Of a stretch of DNA of 64,000 bases, positions 25,872 to 34,640 are shown piece by piece. The notes beneath the pieces are model-generated. The model was given only the letters and a program-made list of their open reading frames with translations, had not been told where the DNA came from and did no database searches. A program made the translations under genes and the position numbers. The stretch's first letter is position 1, and each line of letters begins with the position of its first letter. Origin of the DNA: Streptomyces sp. NBC_01460 (lineage in GTDB: Bacteria; Actinomycetota; Actinomycetes; Streptomycetales; Streptomycetaceae); contig NZ_CP109473.1 of NCBI RefSeq assembly GCF_036227405.1, positions 2,480,001 to 2,544,000 on the forward strand, given 5' to 3'.

Positions 25872-27110
25872 ATGCGTCGCAGAGCCGTAGCCACCGTCCA
25901 CAGAAGAACCCTGACCGCGGCCGTGCTCGGCGCCACCGGTCTGCTCCTGGTGGGCTGCACCGCCGCCGGACAGGCGGGCGGCTCCGGGTCCGGCAGCGGG
26001 TCCAAGGCCGACGAGGCCGTGAAGGTGGGGCTCGTCTACTCCCGTACCGGGCTGCTCGCCGCCTACGGGAAGCAGTACCGCGACGGGTTCATGGCCGGCC
26101 TCGACTACGCGACGAAGGGCACCGGCAAGGCGGACGGCCACCCCATCGAGGTCACCGAGCAGGACGACGCGGGCGACCCCGGCAAGGCGGTGTCCGCCGC
26201 GAAGAACCTGATCGGCAAGGGGTACAAGGTGCTGGCCGGCACCACCGACTCCGGGGTGGCGCTCCAGATGGCCCCGCTGGCCGCCCAGAACAAGGTGCTG
26301 TACGTCAGCGGCCCGGCCGCCACGGACGCCGTGACCGGGGTCAACGCGTACACCTTCCGCTCCGGCCGGCAGTCGTACCAGGACATCCTCACCGCGGGCA
26401 CCATGCTCGGGGACCCGAAGGGCAAGAAGGTCACCGTCCTCGCGCAGGACTCCACCTTCGGCCAGGCCAACGTCGCCGCCGTCAAGGCGGTCCTGGGCGC
26501 CGAGGGGGCGAAGGTGGGCTCCGTGCTGGCTCCGCCCAGCGCCACGGATCTGACGCCGTTCGCCCGCCAGGTCAAGGCGGGCCGACCCGACCTGGTCTTC
26601 GTCGCCTGGGCGGGCGCGACCGCCCCCGCGCTGTGGACGGCGCTGGACCAGCAGGGTGTGCTGAGCGCCGGAAAGGTCGTCACCGGACTGGCGGGGACGG
26701 CCTCGTACCCGGTCTTCGGGGCGGCCGGGGCGAAGGTCTCCTTCCTCGCGCACTACTTCCCCGGCGCCGGCGGCGGCAACGCCGTGGAGAAGGCCATGCT
26801 CGACGGCGTCGGGAAGGAGGGCGGCACCCCCGACCTGTTCAGCACCGACGGGTTCACCGCGGCGCAGATGATCGTGCGGGCCGTCGAGGAGGGCGGTGCC
26901 ACCGACACCGGGGCGATGGCGAAGGCCCTGGAGGGCTGGAGCTTCGACGGGGTGAAGGGCGAGCAGCGGATCCGCGCCGAGGACCACGCGCTGCTCCAGC
27001 CGATGTTCACCGCGAAGCTGAGGGGCACCGGCGCCGCGGCGAAGCCCGAGCTGGTGAGCACGGAGCCGGCCGACGCCGTGGCACCGCCCGCGAAGCCCTC
27101 GGCGGGCTGA
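25872..27110 (+). CDS. Branched-chain amino acid-type ABC substrate-binding lipoprotein
   Basis: 412 residues. Leader MRRRAVATVHRRTL, hydrophobic segment and lipobox LLLVGC (Cys about 30), a Gly/Ser linker, then a periplasmic-binding-protein type I (LivJ/Peripla_BP_6) fold: VKVGLVYSRTGLLAAYGKQ, GTTDSGVALQMAPLAAQNK, FTAAQMIVRAVEEGG. It captures a small amino acid, amide or aromatic compound outside the membrane for the LivHMGF-like proteins that follow. GAGGAG lies about 9 bases before ATG 25872. The ligand is not readable from sequence. Confidence 0.92.
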   Translation: MRRRAVATVHRRTLTAAVLGATGLLLVGCTAAGQAGGSGSGSGSKADEAVKVGLVYSRTGLLAAYGKQYRDGFMAGLDYATKGTGKADGHPIEVTEQDDAGDPGKAVSAAKNLIGKGYKVLAGTTDSGVALQMAPLAAQNKVLYVSGPAATDAVTGVNAYTFRSGRQSYQDILTAGTMLGDPKGKKVTVLAQDSTFGQANVAAVKAVLGAEGAKVGSVLAPPSATDLTPFARQVKAGRPDLVFVAWAGATAPALWTALDQQGVLSAGKVVTGLAGTASYPVFGAAGAKVSFLAHYFPGAGGGNAVEKAMLDGVGKEGGTPDLFSTDGFTAAQMIVRAVEEGGATDTGAMAKALEGWSFDGVKGEQRIRAEDHALLQPMFTAKLRGTGAAAKPELVSTEPADAVAPPAKPSAG

Positions 27111-27113
27111 CCC

Positions 27114-27905
27114 GTGCACGCACCCGGCACCGCCGCCGCGCGGGAGGAGGGGGCACGGGCGGGCGCTCCCGTGCTCCGACTGGACGGACTGGGCTGGCGC
27201 GTCGGCGGGGCGACCATCGTCGAGGACGTCACCTTCGCCGTCCGTGAGGGCGAGTTCCTCGCCTTCATCGGGCCCAACGGGGCGGGCAAGACCTCCCTGT
27301 TCAACCTGGTCAGCGGGATCGTCCGGCCCACCGCCGGCACCCTCGCGCTGGACGGCGCGGACCTGACCGGCCTGCCCGTGCACACCCGTGCGCGGCGCGG
27401 GATCGGCCGGACGTTCCAGACCTCCAGCCTCTGGCCCGGCATGACCGTGGCCGAACACGTCCGGCTGGCCGCCCAGGCCCGGCACGGCGGCTCGCACCGG
27501 CTGTGGCGGCGCGCGTCCCCGTACACCGCCGAGGTGGCCGGCGTGCTGGAGCGCACCGGCCTCGGCCACCGCGCCGGGGCGACGGCGGCGGAGCTCTCGC
27601 ACGGCGAGAAACGCAAGCTGGAGCTCGCGGTGCTGCTGGTGGGCGAGCCCCGGCTCATGCTGCTCGACGAGCCGATGGCGGGGGTGAGCGCCGAGGAGGT
27701 GCCCGCCCTCACCGAGCTGATCCGCACCCTGCACCGCGAGGAGGGCCGCACCGTGCTCATGGTCGAGCACCACATGGACGTCCTGCTGGACCTCGCCGAC
27801 CGGCTCGCGGTGATGCACCACGGCCGTCTCCTCGCCCTGGACACCCCTGCCGCCGTGACCGCCGACCCGGTCGTCCAGCAGGCCTACCTCGGGGAGGGAC
27901 TGTGA
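27114..27905 (+). CDS. HAAT ABC transporter ATPase, LivG type
   Basis: 263 residues. Walker A GPNGAGKTS near residue 52, the signature reads LSHGEKRKLELA (near 160) as in LivG proteins, Walker B RLMLLDEPMAGVS near 180, switch His MVEHHMDVL near 215. The BCA_ABC_TP_C tail (VVQQAYLGEGL) is present. It pairs with the LivF-like ATPase next to it to drive import. GTG 27114 is 3 bases after the binding protein stop and the gene overlaps the next by GTGA. Confidence 0.92.
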   Translation: MHAPGTAAAREEGARAGAPVLRLDGLGWRVGGATIVEDVTFAVREGEFLAFIGPNGAGKTSLFNLVSGIVRPTAGTLALDGADLTGLPVHTRARRGIGRTFQTSSLWPGMTVAEHVRLAAQARHGGSHRLWRRASPYTAEVAGVLERTGLGHRAGATAAELSHGEKRKLELAVLLVGEPRLMLLDEPMAGVSAEEVPALTELIRTLHREEGRTVLMVEHHMDVLLDLADRLAVMHHGRLLALDTPAAVTADPVVQQAYLGEGL

Positions 27906-28645
27906 CGGCGCCCGCGCTGCTCGTCGTACGCGGCCTGCGGGTCCTGATCGGCGGCCGGCACATCCTGCACGGCGTGGACCTGGAGGTGGCACGCCAGGGC
28001 GTGACCGCGCTGCTCGGCCGCAACGGGGCCGGGAAGACCACGACCGTACGCGGCATCCTCGGGCTGGTGCCGCGCGAGGGAAGCGTGCTCCTCGACGGCG
28101 AGGAGACCGTGGGCCTGCCCACGCACACCCTGGTCCGCCGGGGCGTCGGCTACGCCCCCGAGGACCGGGGGGTCTTCGCCGGCCTCACCGTCGCGGAGAA
28201 CCTGCGGCTGGCCGAACGCCGGGGCGCCGACGGTCCCGCGTACGACCTGGTCCACGAGCTCTTCCCCGAACTGAAGCTTCGCAGGGCGCAGTTGGCCGGG
28301 ACCCTGTCCGGGGGCCAGCAGCAGATGGTGGCCATCGGCCGCACCCTGCTCAACGGCAACCGGCTGATCATCGCCGACGAGCCCACCAAGGGCCTCGCCC
28401 CCAAGGTCGTCACCGAGGTCGCCAAGGTCCTGGAGCGGGCCGCGGAGGCGGTGCCCGTGCTGCTCGTCGAACAGAACCTCGCCGTCGTCCGCCGGCTCGC
28501 CGGGCACTGCGTGGTGCTCGCCGACGGAAGGACGGCCCACCGGGGCGACGCCGCCGGACTGCTGGGCGACGCGGAGGCCACCCGCCGGCTGCTCGGCGTG
28601 GGCCACGGCCCGCTCGCCCCCCACACCGCGGAGGCGGATTCCTGA
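27902..28645 (+). CDS. HAAT ABC transporter ATPase, LivF type
   Basis: 247 residues. Walker A GRNGAGKTT near 41, signature TLSGGQQQMVAIGRTLL near 140, Walker B LIIADEPTKGLAP near 163, switch region LLVEQNLAVV. Second ATPase of the importer. Starts with GTG overlapping the LivG stop and ends in TGATG with the permease gene, showing one tightly coupled operon. Confidence 0.92.
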   Translation: MTAPALLVVRGLRVLIGGRHILHGVDLEVARQGVTALLGRNGAGKTTTVRGILGLVPREGSVLLDGEETVGLPTHTLVRRGVGYAPEDRGVFAGLTVAENLRLAERRGADGPAYDLVHELFPELKLRRAQLAGTLSGGQQQMVAIGRTLLNGNRLIIADEPTKGLAPKVVTEVAKVLERAAEAVPVLLVEQNLAVVRRLAGHCVVLADGRTAHRGDAAGLLGDAEATRRLLGVGHGPLAPHTAEADS

Positions 28646-29532
28646 TGTCCACCATCGTGCTGCTCACCATGACCGGACTCGGTCTGGGGGCGCTCTACTT
28701 CCTCGTCGCGTCGGGGCTCTCACTGATCTTCGGCCTGATGGACGTGCTCAACTTCGCCCACGGGGCGCTGCTCTCCGTCGGGGCGTACGGCACCTGGTGG
28801 GCGGCGTCCGGCCACCTGCCGGGCGCGGGCCCGGGCGGCTGGGGCTTCGCCCTGGCGGTCCTGTTCGGGACGGCTGTGGGCACGCTCGCCGCCGTCGTGC
28901 TCGAACTGGCGGTCGTACGGCCCCTGTACACCCGGCCGCGTGAGCAGGTGCTCGCCACGGTCGGGGTGGGGCTGGCCGTGCCCGCCCTGCTGTCGGGGAT
29001 CTGGGGGTCCGACGCCCGGACCTTCCCTGGCCCCGAGGCGCTGTCCGGCACCTTCGGGCTGCTGGGCGCCGAGGTGCCGGTCAACCGGCTGGTGCTGATC
29101 GCCGCGGCGGTGGCCGTCCTGGTCGCGCTACGGCTGTTCCTCGGCCGGACCCGGCACGGCCTGGTCGTGCGGGCCGGGGTCGAGGACCGCGCGATGGTGA
29201 CGGCCCTGGGCATCGACGTCCGCACCGCGTTCACGCTGGTCTTCGCGATCGGCGGCTGCGCCGCGGCGCTGGGCGGGGCGCTCGGCGGGCTGTACTTCGG
29301 CTCCGTCGATCCCCGGCAGGGCACCTCGCTGCTGATCTTCGCGTTCGTCGTCGTGGTCACGGGCGGCATGGGGTCGGTGACCGGGGCCGCCGTGGCGGCC
29401 GTCGTGATCGGCCTCGTCCAGCAGTTCGCCAACTACTACACCGCAGCGGGCCTCGGCGACCTGGCGGTCGTCGTCCTGCTCGCCGCGCTGCTGCTCGTCC
29501 GGCCGCGCGGACTGACCGGGAGGCTCGCGTGA
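28645..29532 (+). CDS. HAAT ABC transporter permease, LivH type
   Basis: 295 residues with about eight membrane segments. Family motifs: SLIFGLMDVLNFAHGALLSVGAY near residue 30 and GGMGSVTGAAVAAVVIGLVQQ near 240. The ATG overlaps the previous stop; the gene overlaps the LivM-like gene by GTGA. Forms the membrane channel with LivM. Confidence 0.92.
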   Translation: MSTIVLLTMTGLGLGALYFLVASGLSLIFGLMDVLNFAHGALLSVGAYGTWWAASGHLPGAGPGGWGFALAVLFGTAVGTLAAVVLELAVVRPLYTRPREQVLATVGVGLAVPALLSGIWGSDARTFPGPEALSGTFGLLGAEVPVNRLVLIAAAVAVLVALRLFLGRTRHGLVVRAGVEDRAMVTALGIDVRTAFTLVFAIGGCAAALGGALGGLYFGSVDPRQGTSLLIFAFVVVVTGGMGSVTGAAVAAVVIGLVQQFANYYTAAGLGDLAVVVLLAALLLVRPRGLTGRLA

Positions 29533-30617
29533 GCACCGCCACCACACCCGCACCCGCCGCCGTGACCGCGGCGCCGGGGCGCGACAGGCACCGGCTGCTG
29601 CGCTGGTGGCCGGCCGCCGTCCTCGTGCTCCTGGTCGTCGCTCCCTACAGCGCGCTTCCCGTCCCCGGACTGCTGGACGGTCCGGTCGGCAGCCCGGGGA
29701 GCCTGCAACTCCTCGCGACCTGCCTGCTGTTCGGCGCCCTCGCCACGGGGTACGACCTGCTGCTCGGCCGCACGGGGCTGCTCTCCTTCGGGCACGCGCT
29801 GTACTTCGCGGCGGGCAGCTACGCCACCAACATGTTCCTGCTGGAGGCGGGCCTGCCGTTCCCCGTGGCGGCGCTCCTCGGCCTGTGCTCCGGCACCCTG
29901 CTCGCCCTGGTGCTGGGCTCGGTGAGCCTGCGGGTCACCGGGATCGGCTTCTCCATGGTGACGCTCGCCTTCGCCCAGGCCGGCTCGATCCTCGTCTCCC
30001 GCGACCCGGGCGGCTTCACCGGTGGCGAGGAGGGCAGGGCCGCTCCGGCGGAGCTGCTGCCGTCCTGGCTGGTCGGGATCGACCACACGGCGAATCTGTA
30101 CTGGATCGCGCTCGCCTACCTCGTCCTCACCCTCGCCGTGGTCCGCTGGGCGGTGCGCTCCCCCACCGGCCGGGTCTGGGAGGGCATCAAGGAGAACGAG
30201 CGCAGGGTCGAGGTGCTGGGGCTGCGGCCCTACGGCTTCAAGCTGACGGCCTTCGTCCTCGCGGGGGCGCTGGCGGCGGCAGGCGGGCTCGTCCACCTGC
30301 TGCTGACCGGTGGCTCCACGCCGCAGACGACGACCTCCGACTTCACCCTGTCGCTGCTGGTGATGGTGGTGCTGGGCGGATCCGGTACCCGCTGGGGCCC
30401 GATGGTCGGCGGCATCCTCTACACCTGGGCGGACCACCGGCTCGGTGACCTCGCCGGATCGGGCGCGGTCTCCGACCTGCCCGCGGTCCTGCGCGTGCCG
30501 CTCTCCCAGCCGCTGTTCCTGCTCGGGGTGCTGTTCGTCGCCGTGGTACACCTGCTGCCCGGCGGCCTGGCCCGGCTGCCGTCCCGTCTGCGCAGGACCC
30601 GTGAGGAGAACCGATGA
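29529..30617 (+). CDS. HAAT ABC transporter permease, LivM type
   Basis: 362 residues, about nine membrane segments. The LivM signatures are LLGRTGLLSFGHALYFAAGSYA near residue 80, RVWEGIKENERRVEVLGL near 215, and the Gly-rich VVLGGSGTRWGPMVGG near 285. Basic N-terminus, cytosolic tail RLRRTREENR. Coupled by overlap on both sides; completes a five-gene importer. Confidence 0.92.
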   Translation: MSTATTPAPAAVTAAPGRDRHRLLRWWPAAVLVLLVVAPYSALPVPGLLDGPVGSPGSLQLLATCLLFGALATGYDLLLGRTGLLSFGHALYFAAGSYATNMFLLEAGLPFPVAALLGLCSGTLLALVLGSVSLRVTGIGFSMVTLAFAQAGSILVSRDPGGFTGGEEGRAAPAELLPSWLVGIDHTANLYWIALAYLVLTLAVVRWAVRSPTGRVWEGIKENERRVEVLGLRPYGFKLTAFVLAGALAAAGGLVHLLLTGGSTPQTTTSDFTLSLLVMVVLGGSGTRWGPMVGGILYTWADHRLGDLAGSGAVSDLPAVLRVPLSQPLFLLGVLFVAVVHLLPGGLARLPSRLRRTREENR

Positions 30618-31507
30618 TCCCGTACGAGGAGATACGCGTCCCCGTCACCGGCGGCGAACTGGCCGCGCTGCGCTGGCCCGCCGGGGGGACCGGCGCCCCG
30701 GTGGTGGTGGCCCTGCACGGCATCACGGCCAACGCGCTGTCCTGGGGCGCGGTCGCCCGCGCGCTGGCCGGCCGCGTCACCCTGGTCGCCCCGGACCTGC
30801 GCGGCCGGGCCGGGAGCGCGGGGCTGCCCGGCCCGTACGGCATCGCCGCCCACGCGGACGACGCGGCCGCCCTCGCGAAGGGGGTCGGTGAGGGCGGCCC
30901 CGTGGTCCTCGCCGGCCACTCGATGGGGGCGTTCGTCGCGACCCTCGCGGCGGTGCGGCACCCGGACCGCTTCGGCGAACTGGTCCTCGTGGACGGCGGG
31001 TTCGGCTTCCCCGCCCCCACCCACCTGTCGGCGGACGAGCTGCTGACGGCGGTGATCGGGCCGGCCATGGACCGGCTCTCGATGACGTTCCCCGACCGGG
31101 AGGCCTACCGGTCGTTCTGGCGGGCCCACCCCGCGTTCGGCGGCGAGGGCTGGTCCCCGGAGGTGGACGCGTACCTCCAGCGCGACCTGACGGGCACGGA
31201 AGGGGCGATGCGCTCGGGCTGCCTGCTGGAGGCGGTCCGCACGGACGGGGTGGGCCTGTTCCAGGCGGAGGTGCTCGCAGCCGTACGCGAACTCCCGGTG
31301 TCCGCCACGCTTTTGTGGGCCCGACGGGGGCTCATGAACGAGGAGCAGGGGCTCTACGACGAGACCCGGCTGGCCGCCGCGGGCCAGCCGGACACCAAGG
31401 TCCTGGCGGTACCCGTCGAGGATGTCAACCACTACACCGTGCTGACGGGCGACAAGGGCGCCCGCGCGGTGGCCGACGCCCTGCTGCGGGCGGCCGTCCC
31501 GCACTGA
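30614..31507 (+). CDS. Alpha/beta hydrolase
   Basis: 297 residues. Oxyanion region VVALHGITANALSW, nucleophile elbow LAGHSMGAFVATL (Ser about 100), and a late catalytic His in DVNHYTVLTG (about 276). Acid residue likely in LLWARRGLMNEEQG region. No signal peptide. ATG overlaps the LivM stop (ATGA), so this enzyme is the sixth gene of the transporter operon and probably hydrolyses the imported ligand, such as an ester or amide. Reaction not known. Confidence 0.88.
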   Translation: MIPYEEIRVPVTGGELAALRWPAGGTGAPVVVALHGITANALSWGAVARALAGRVTLVAPDLRGRAGSAGLPGPYGIAAHADDAAALAKGVGEGGPVVLAGHSMGAFVATLAAVRHPDRFGELVLVDGGFGFPAPTHLSADELLTAVIGPAMDRLSMTFPDREAYRSFWRAHPAFGGEGWSPEVDAYLQRDLTGTEGAMRSGCLLEAVRTDGVGLFQAEVLAAVRELPVSATLLWARRGLMNEEQGLYDETRLAAAGQPDTKVLAVPVEDVNHYTVLTGDKGARAVADALLRAAVPH

Positions 31508-31514
31508 GCGCTCC

Positions 31515-31550
31515 GGGCGGCCGGGGCCCTACGGGGCGTCCCGGCCGCCC
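31515..31550. terminator. Bidirectional hairpin between convergent genes
   Basis: Perfect arms GGGCGGCCGGG and CCCGGCCGCCC with a 14-base loop just after the hydrolase stop; it overlaps the last codons of the convergent regulator gene. Confidence 0.75.
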
Positions 31551-33511
31551 CCCAACAGGTGCAGGCGCAGCGCCAGCTGGAGCTCCAGGGCGCGGTCGGG
31601 CTCGTTCCAGTCACGCCCCAGCAGCACCTGGATCCGGTCGAGGCGCTGCACCACGGTGTTCACGTGCACGTGCAGTTCGTCCTTGGCCCGGATCAGGCTG
31701 CCGCCCGCGCCGAAGTACGCCCGGAGGGTCCTCACGAGATGGGTGCCGCGCCGCTCGTCGTAGCGCAGCAGGGGGCCCAGCACGGCGGTGACGAAGCCGT
31801 CGACGTCCTTGGCGTTGCCCAGCACGACGCCCAGGAAGCCGAGTTCGTCGACGCAGGCGCCCTCTCCCTCCCGCCCCAGCACCCGTAGGGCGCGCAGGCA
31901 GCGCGCGGCCTCGGCGTAGGCGGCGGCCAGTGCGCGGGCGCCGCCCGCGGGGCCCGTGCCGGCGACGGTGACGGGCGCCTGGACGAGGTGGCCGAGCTGC
32001 GCCGCCGCCGCGCGCGCGGCGTCCCCGGCGTCGGACGGTGAGCGGCCGTCGCAGTCGATGAGCAGCACGACGGTGCCCGCGTGCTCGGCGCTCACGCCGT
32101 GGATGTCACCGCCGAACAGGTACCGCATCGCGGCGCCGCCGAGCTTCTCCCGGGCCGCCGCCTCCGCCACCAGCAGCAGGTGCGGCCGGTCCAGGTCGAT
32201 GCCGAGTCTCCGGCCCCGCTCGGCCAGCCCCGCGGGATCACGCTCCGGGTCGCCGAGCAGGTCGCTGATCAGCTCGCCCCGTATCCGGTTCTCGGTCTCG
32301 GCGACCGTGCGGCGCAGCAGCAGGAGGAGCCCGGTGACGACGGCGGCGCGTTCGAAGAGCCGCCGGTCGGAGTCGTCGAGCCGGCCGGGCCGGTGGAGCA
32401 CCAGGCCGGCGAGGAGTTCCTGCCCGGCGAGCACCGCGCAGATCCAGCGGCCGTCGCGGTGCACGGCGCGCGCCCCGTGGCGGGACTCCTCGGCGGTCGC
32501 GACGAGCCAGCCGGCGTCCATGCTGTCGGCGGCGAGGCCCGAGCCGTCGGGCCGTACGGCGGCCAGCGGGCGCCCGCCCGGGTCGTGGATGGTCAGGGGG
32601 CTGTCGAGGAGTCCGGCGACGGAGACGGCGACGTCCTTCACGTCGCCCCCGCGCAGCACCAGGTCGGTGAGCCGGTCGTGGGCCTCCTCGGCGCGCCGCA
32701 TGGCGGCCGAGTGCGCGCGGACGGCGGCGTTGGCCTCGGCCAGTTCGGCGTTGGCCCCGGCGAGTTCCGCCAGGGCGGTCCGGGTGTCGTCCAGGGCGCG
32801 GGCGGTGTCGATGGCGATGGCGGCGTGTGCGGCGAGCGAGCAGAGCAGGGCCACCTCGTCGGGGCTGAAGACCCGCGCGGCGCGGTCGGCCGCGAAGAGG
32901 ACGCCGATGACCTTTCCCGTACCGCCCCGGCTGGAGCCGAGGAGCAGGGGGACGCCGAGGATGGCGACGAGGCCTTCGTCCAGCACACCGGCGTTGATGT
33001 TGCGGGTGTGGCGGAAGCGCTCGTCCGTGCGGTAGTCGGGGGTCGCGTAGGGGCTGGCGGTCTGCGCCACCAGTCCGCCGAGCCCTTCGCCCAGTTCGAG
33101 GCGTAGCCGCTGGAACAGGACGGACACCGACCCGTCGGTCACCCGCATGTAGGTGTCCCCGGCCTCCTCGTCGGGGAGCGTCAGATAGGCGGTGTCGGTG
33201 CCGAGCAGCATCCTGGCCCGCCGCACGATCGCCTTCAGCACGTCGTCCAGGTCCCGGGAGGCCGCCAGGTCGCCCGCCGTGTCGAAGAGGGCGGTGAGCT
33301 GGAGCTCCCTGCGCCGGTGCTGGCGCAGGGCGCCCCTGATCCGCAGGGCGGTGGCGGCCGCCCGCTCCACCTCGGCCAGTTCGGCCGGGGAGACACCCGC
33401 GGCCCTGGCCTCCGAGGTGACGGCGCCCAGCTCCTCGGCGGGGGCGTCGTCGGCCAGCAGGTCGAGGAGGCGCGCCAGGAGGGGCGCCGCGGCGGGGGGC
33501 GGTTCAGACAT
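31529..33511 (-). CDS. GAF domain / PucR-CdaR type transcriptional regulator
   Basis: 660 residues. Order: short N-terminal helical region, GAF domain (about 75-240, with ADRAARVFSPDEVALLCSLAAHAAIAI), a coiled linker (LAELAGANAELAEANAAV), a PucR-like middle domain (280-500) and a C-terminal HTH_30 (AYFGAGGSLIRAKDELHVHVNTVVQRLDRI, about 610-640). Such proteins activate catabolic genes in response to metabolites. It lies 58 bases downstream of the 3-hydroxybutyrate dehydrogenase gene on the same strand and divergent from the PHB depolymerase, so it likely controls those genes; the GAF domain would bind the signal (inference). Confidence 0.88.
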   Translation of the reverse strand: MSEPPPAAAPLLARLLDLLADDAPAEELGAVTSEARAAGVSPAELAEVERAAATALRIRGALRQHRRRELQLTALFDTAGDLAASRDLDDVLKAIVRRARMLLGTDTAYLTLPDEEAGDTYMRVTDGSVSVLFQRLRLELGEGLGGLVAQTASPYATPDYRTDERFRHTRNINAGVLDEGLVAILGVPLLLGSSRGGTGKVIGVLFAADRAARVFSPDEVALLCSLAAHAAIAIDTARALDDTRTALAELAGANAELAEANAAVRAHSAAMRRAEEAHDRLTDLVLRGGDVKDVAVSVAGLLDSPLTIHDPGGRPLAAVRPDGSGLAADSMDAGWLVATAEESRHGARAVHRDGRWICAVLAGQELLAGLVLHRPGRLDDSDRRLFERAAVVTGLLLLLRRTVAETENRIRGELISDLLGDPERDPAGLAERGRRLGIDLDRPHLLLVAEAAAREKLGGAAMRYLFGGDIHGVSAEHAGTVVLLIDCDGRSPSDAGDAARAAAAQLGHLVQAPVTVAGTGPAGGARALAAAYAEAARCLRALRVLGREGEGACVDELGFLGVVLGNAKDVDGFVTAVLGPLLRYDERRGTHLVRTLRAYFGAGGSLIRAKDELHVHVNTVVQRLDRIQVLLGRDWNEPDRALELQLALRLHLLGGGRDAP

Positions 33512-33569
33512 GTGCGGCCATCGTTCTTCCGGCTTCCATCGTTCTCCGGGCTTCCTGGGTCGGTCGGGT

Positions 33570-34355
33570 TCAGTTGGCGGTCCAGCCGCCGTCCATCGTG
33601 AGGGAGCTTCCGGTGATGTGTCCCGTGCCGGGTCCGCACAGCCACAGCACGGCTCCGGCCACGTCGCCGGGTTCGATCAGCGACTTGAGGGCACTGCGCT
33701 CCAGCAGCACCCGGCCCACCACCTCCTGCTCGGAGATGCCGTGGCTGCGGGCCTGGTCCGCGATCTGGTCCTCGACCAGGGGGGTGCGGACGTAGCCGGG
33801 GCTGACGCAGTTGCTCGTCACCCCGTGCGGCGCCGCTTCGAGTGCGACCACTTTGCTGAGCCCCTCCAGTGCGTGCTTGGCCGAGACGTAGGCCGACTTG
33901 TAGGGGCTGGCGCGCAGCCCGTGCACGGACGAGATGTTGACCACGCGGCCCCAGCCGCGTTCGTACATGCCGGGGAGCGTGCGGCGCAAGATGCGGAACG
34001 GCGCTTCCACCATGACGCGCTGGATCAGCGCGAAGCGGTCCGGCGGGAACTCGTGCACAGGCGCCACGTGCTGCAGCCCCGCGTTGTTGACCACGATGTC
34101 CGCGTCGGCGGGCAGCCCGTCCACCGCCTCGGCCACGGAGAGGTCGGCCACCCAGGCCGTCCCGCCGATCCGTGCCGCGAGGCTCCTGGCGGCGTCGCCC
34201 TGCTTGTCCACCACGTGCACATGGGCTCCGGCGGCGGCGAGCGCCTCGGCGCAGGCCAGTCCGATGCCGCTGGCGGCCCCGGTGACCAGGGCGGTGCGCC
34301 CGGCGAGGGCCGCGGGGGCGAGGGGGTCGTGCTGGGGGGTCCGGGAAGTCTGCAT
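33570..34355 (-). CDS. 3-hydroxybutyrate dehydrogenase (short-chain dehydrogenase)
   Basis: 261 residues, classical SDR. NAD-binding TGAASGIG near residue 26, NNAG (VVNNAGLQHVAP) near 90, catalytic Ser in NISSVHGLRAS, Tyr-x3-Lys in SAYVSAKHALEG, and the C-terminal HITGSSLTMDGGWTAN. The sequence GLQHVAP and the C-terminal RSHGISEQEVVGRVLL region fit D-3-hydroxybutyrate dehydrogenases, which oxidise 3-hydroxybutyrate to acetoacetate. It is divergent from a secreted PHB depolymerase that would supply this substrate. ATG 34355 has no clear ribosome site; an upstream GTG (34364) is possible. Confidence 0.88.
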   Translation of the reverse strand: MQTSRTPQHDPLAPAALAGRTALVTGAASGIGLACAEALAAAGAHVHVVDKQGDAARSLAARIGGTAWVADLSVAEAVDGLPADADIVVNNAGLQHVAPVHEFPPDRFALIQRVMVEAPFRILRRTLPGMYERGWGRVVNISSVHGLRASPYKSAYVSAKHALEGLSKVVALEAAPHGVTSNCVSPGYVRTPLVEDQIADQARSHGISEQEVVGRVLLERSALKSLIEPGDVAGAVLWLCGPGTGHITGSSLTMDGGWTAN

Positions 34356-34640
34356 GGGCGTCACCGTAAGGATGTCGCCGCCCGCATCACACGGGGTCGG
34401 TGCACACACCCCGGGGCGGCCGCATGGTGGCGGCGTACATGGTGCGGTCCGGCCTGGCCGCCGCGCGTCCGGCACGCCCGGGGCGGGCGCAGAGGGAACG
34501 CAAGGGGAGCGCCGCACACAGCGGTGGGCGGCGGATGTCCGCCTGCCACATGGGCGGCTCCGCCTGCGGCTCGTAGGTTCCGGCAGCAGCTCCCCACGCC
34601 CTTCCCCCCCCTTCCGCACGTCCGATGAGGAGGCCCCACC

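Noticed and set aside
25842..27992. Minus-strand frame of over 700 codons opposite the Liv-type genes
   Set aside because: Antisense of clearly coding genes; composition typical of a shadow frame (Gly/Arg/His runs).
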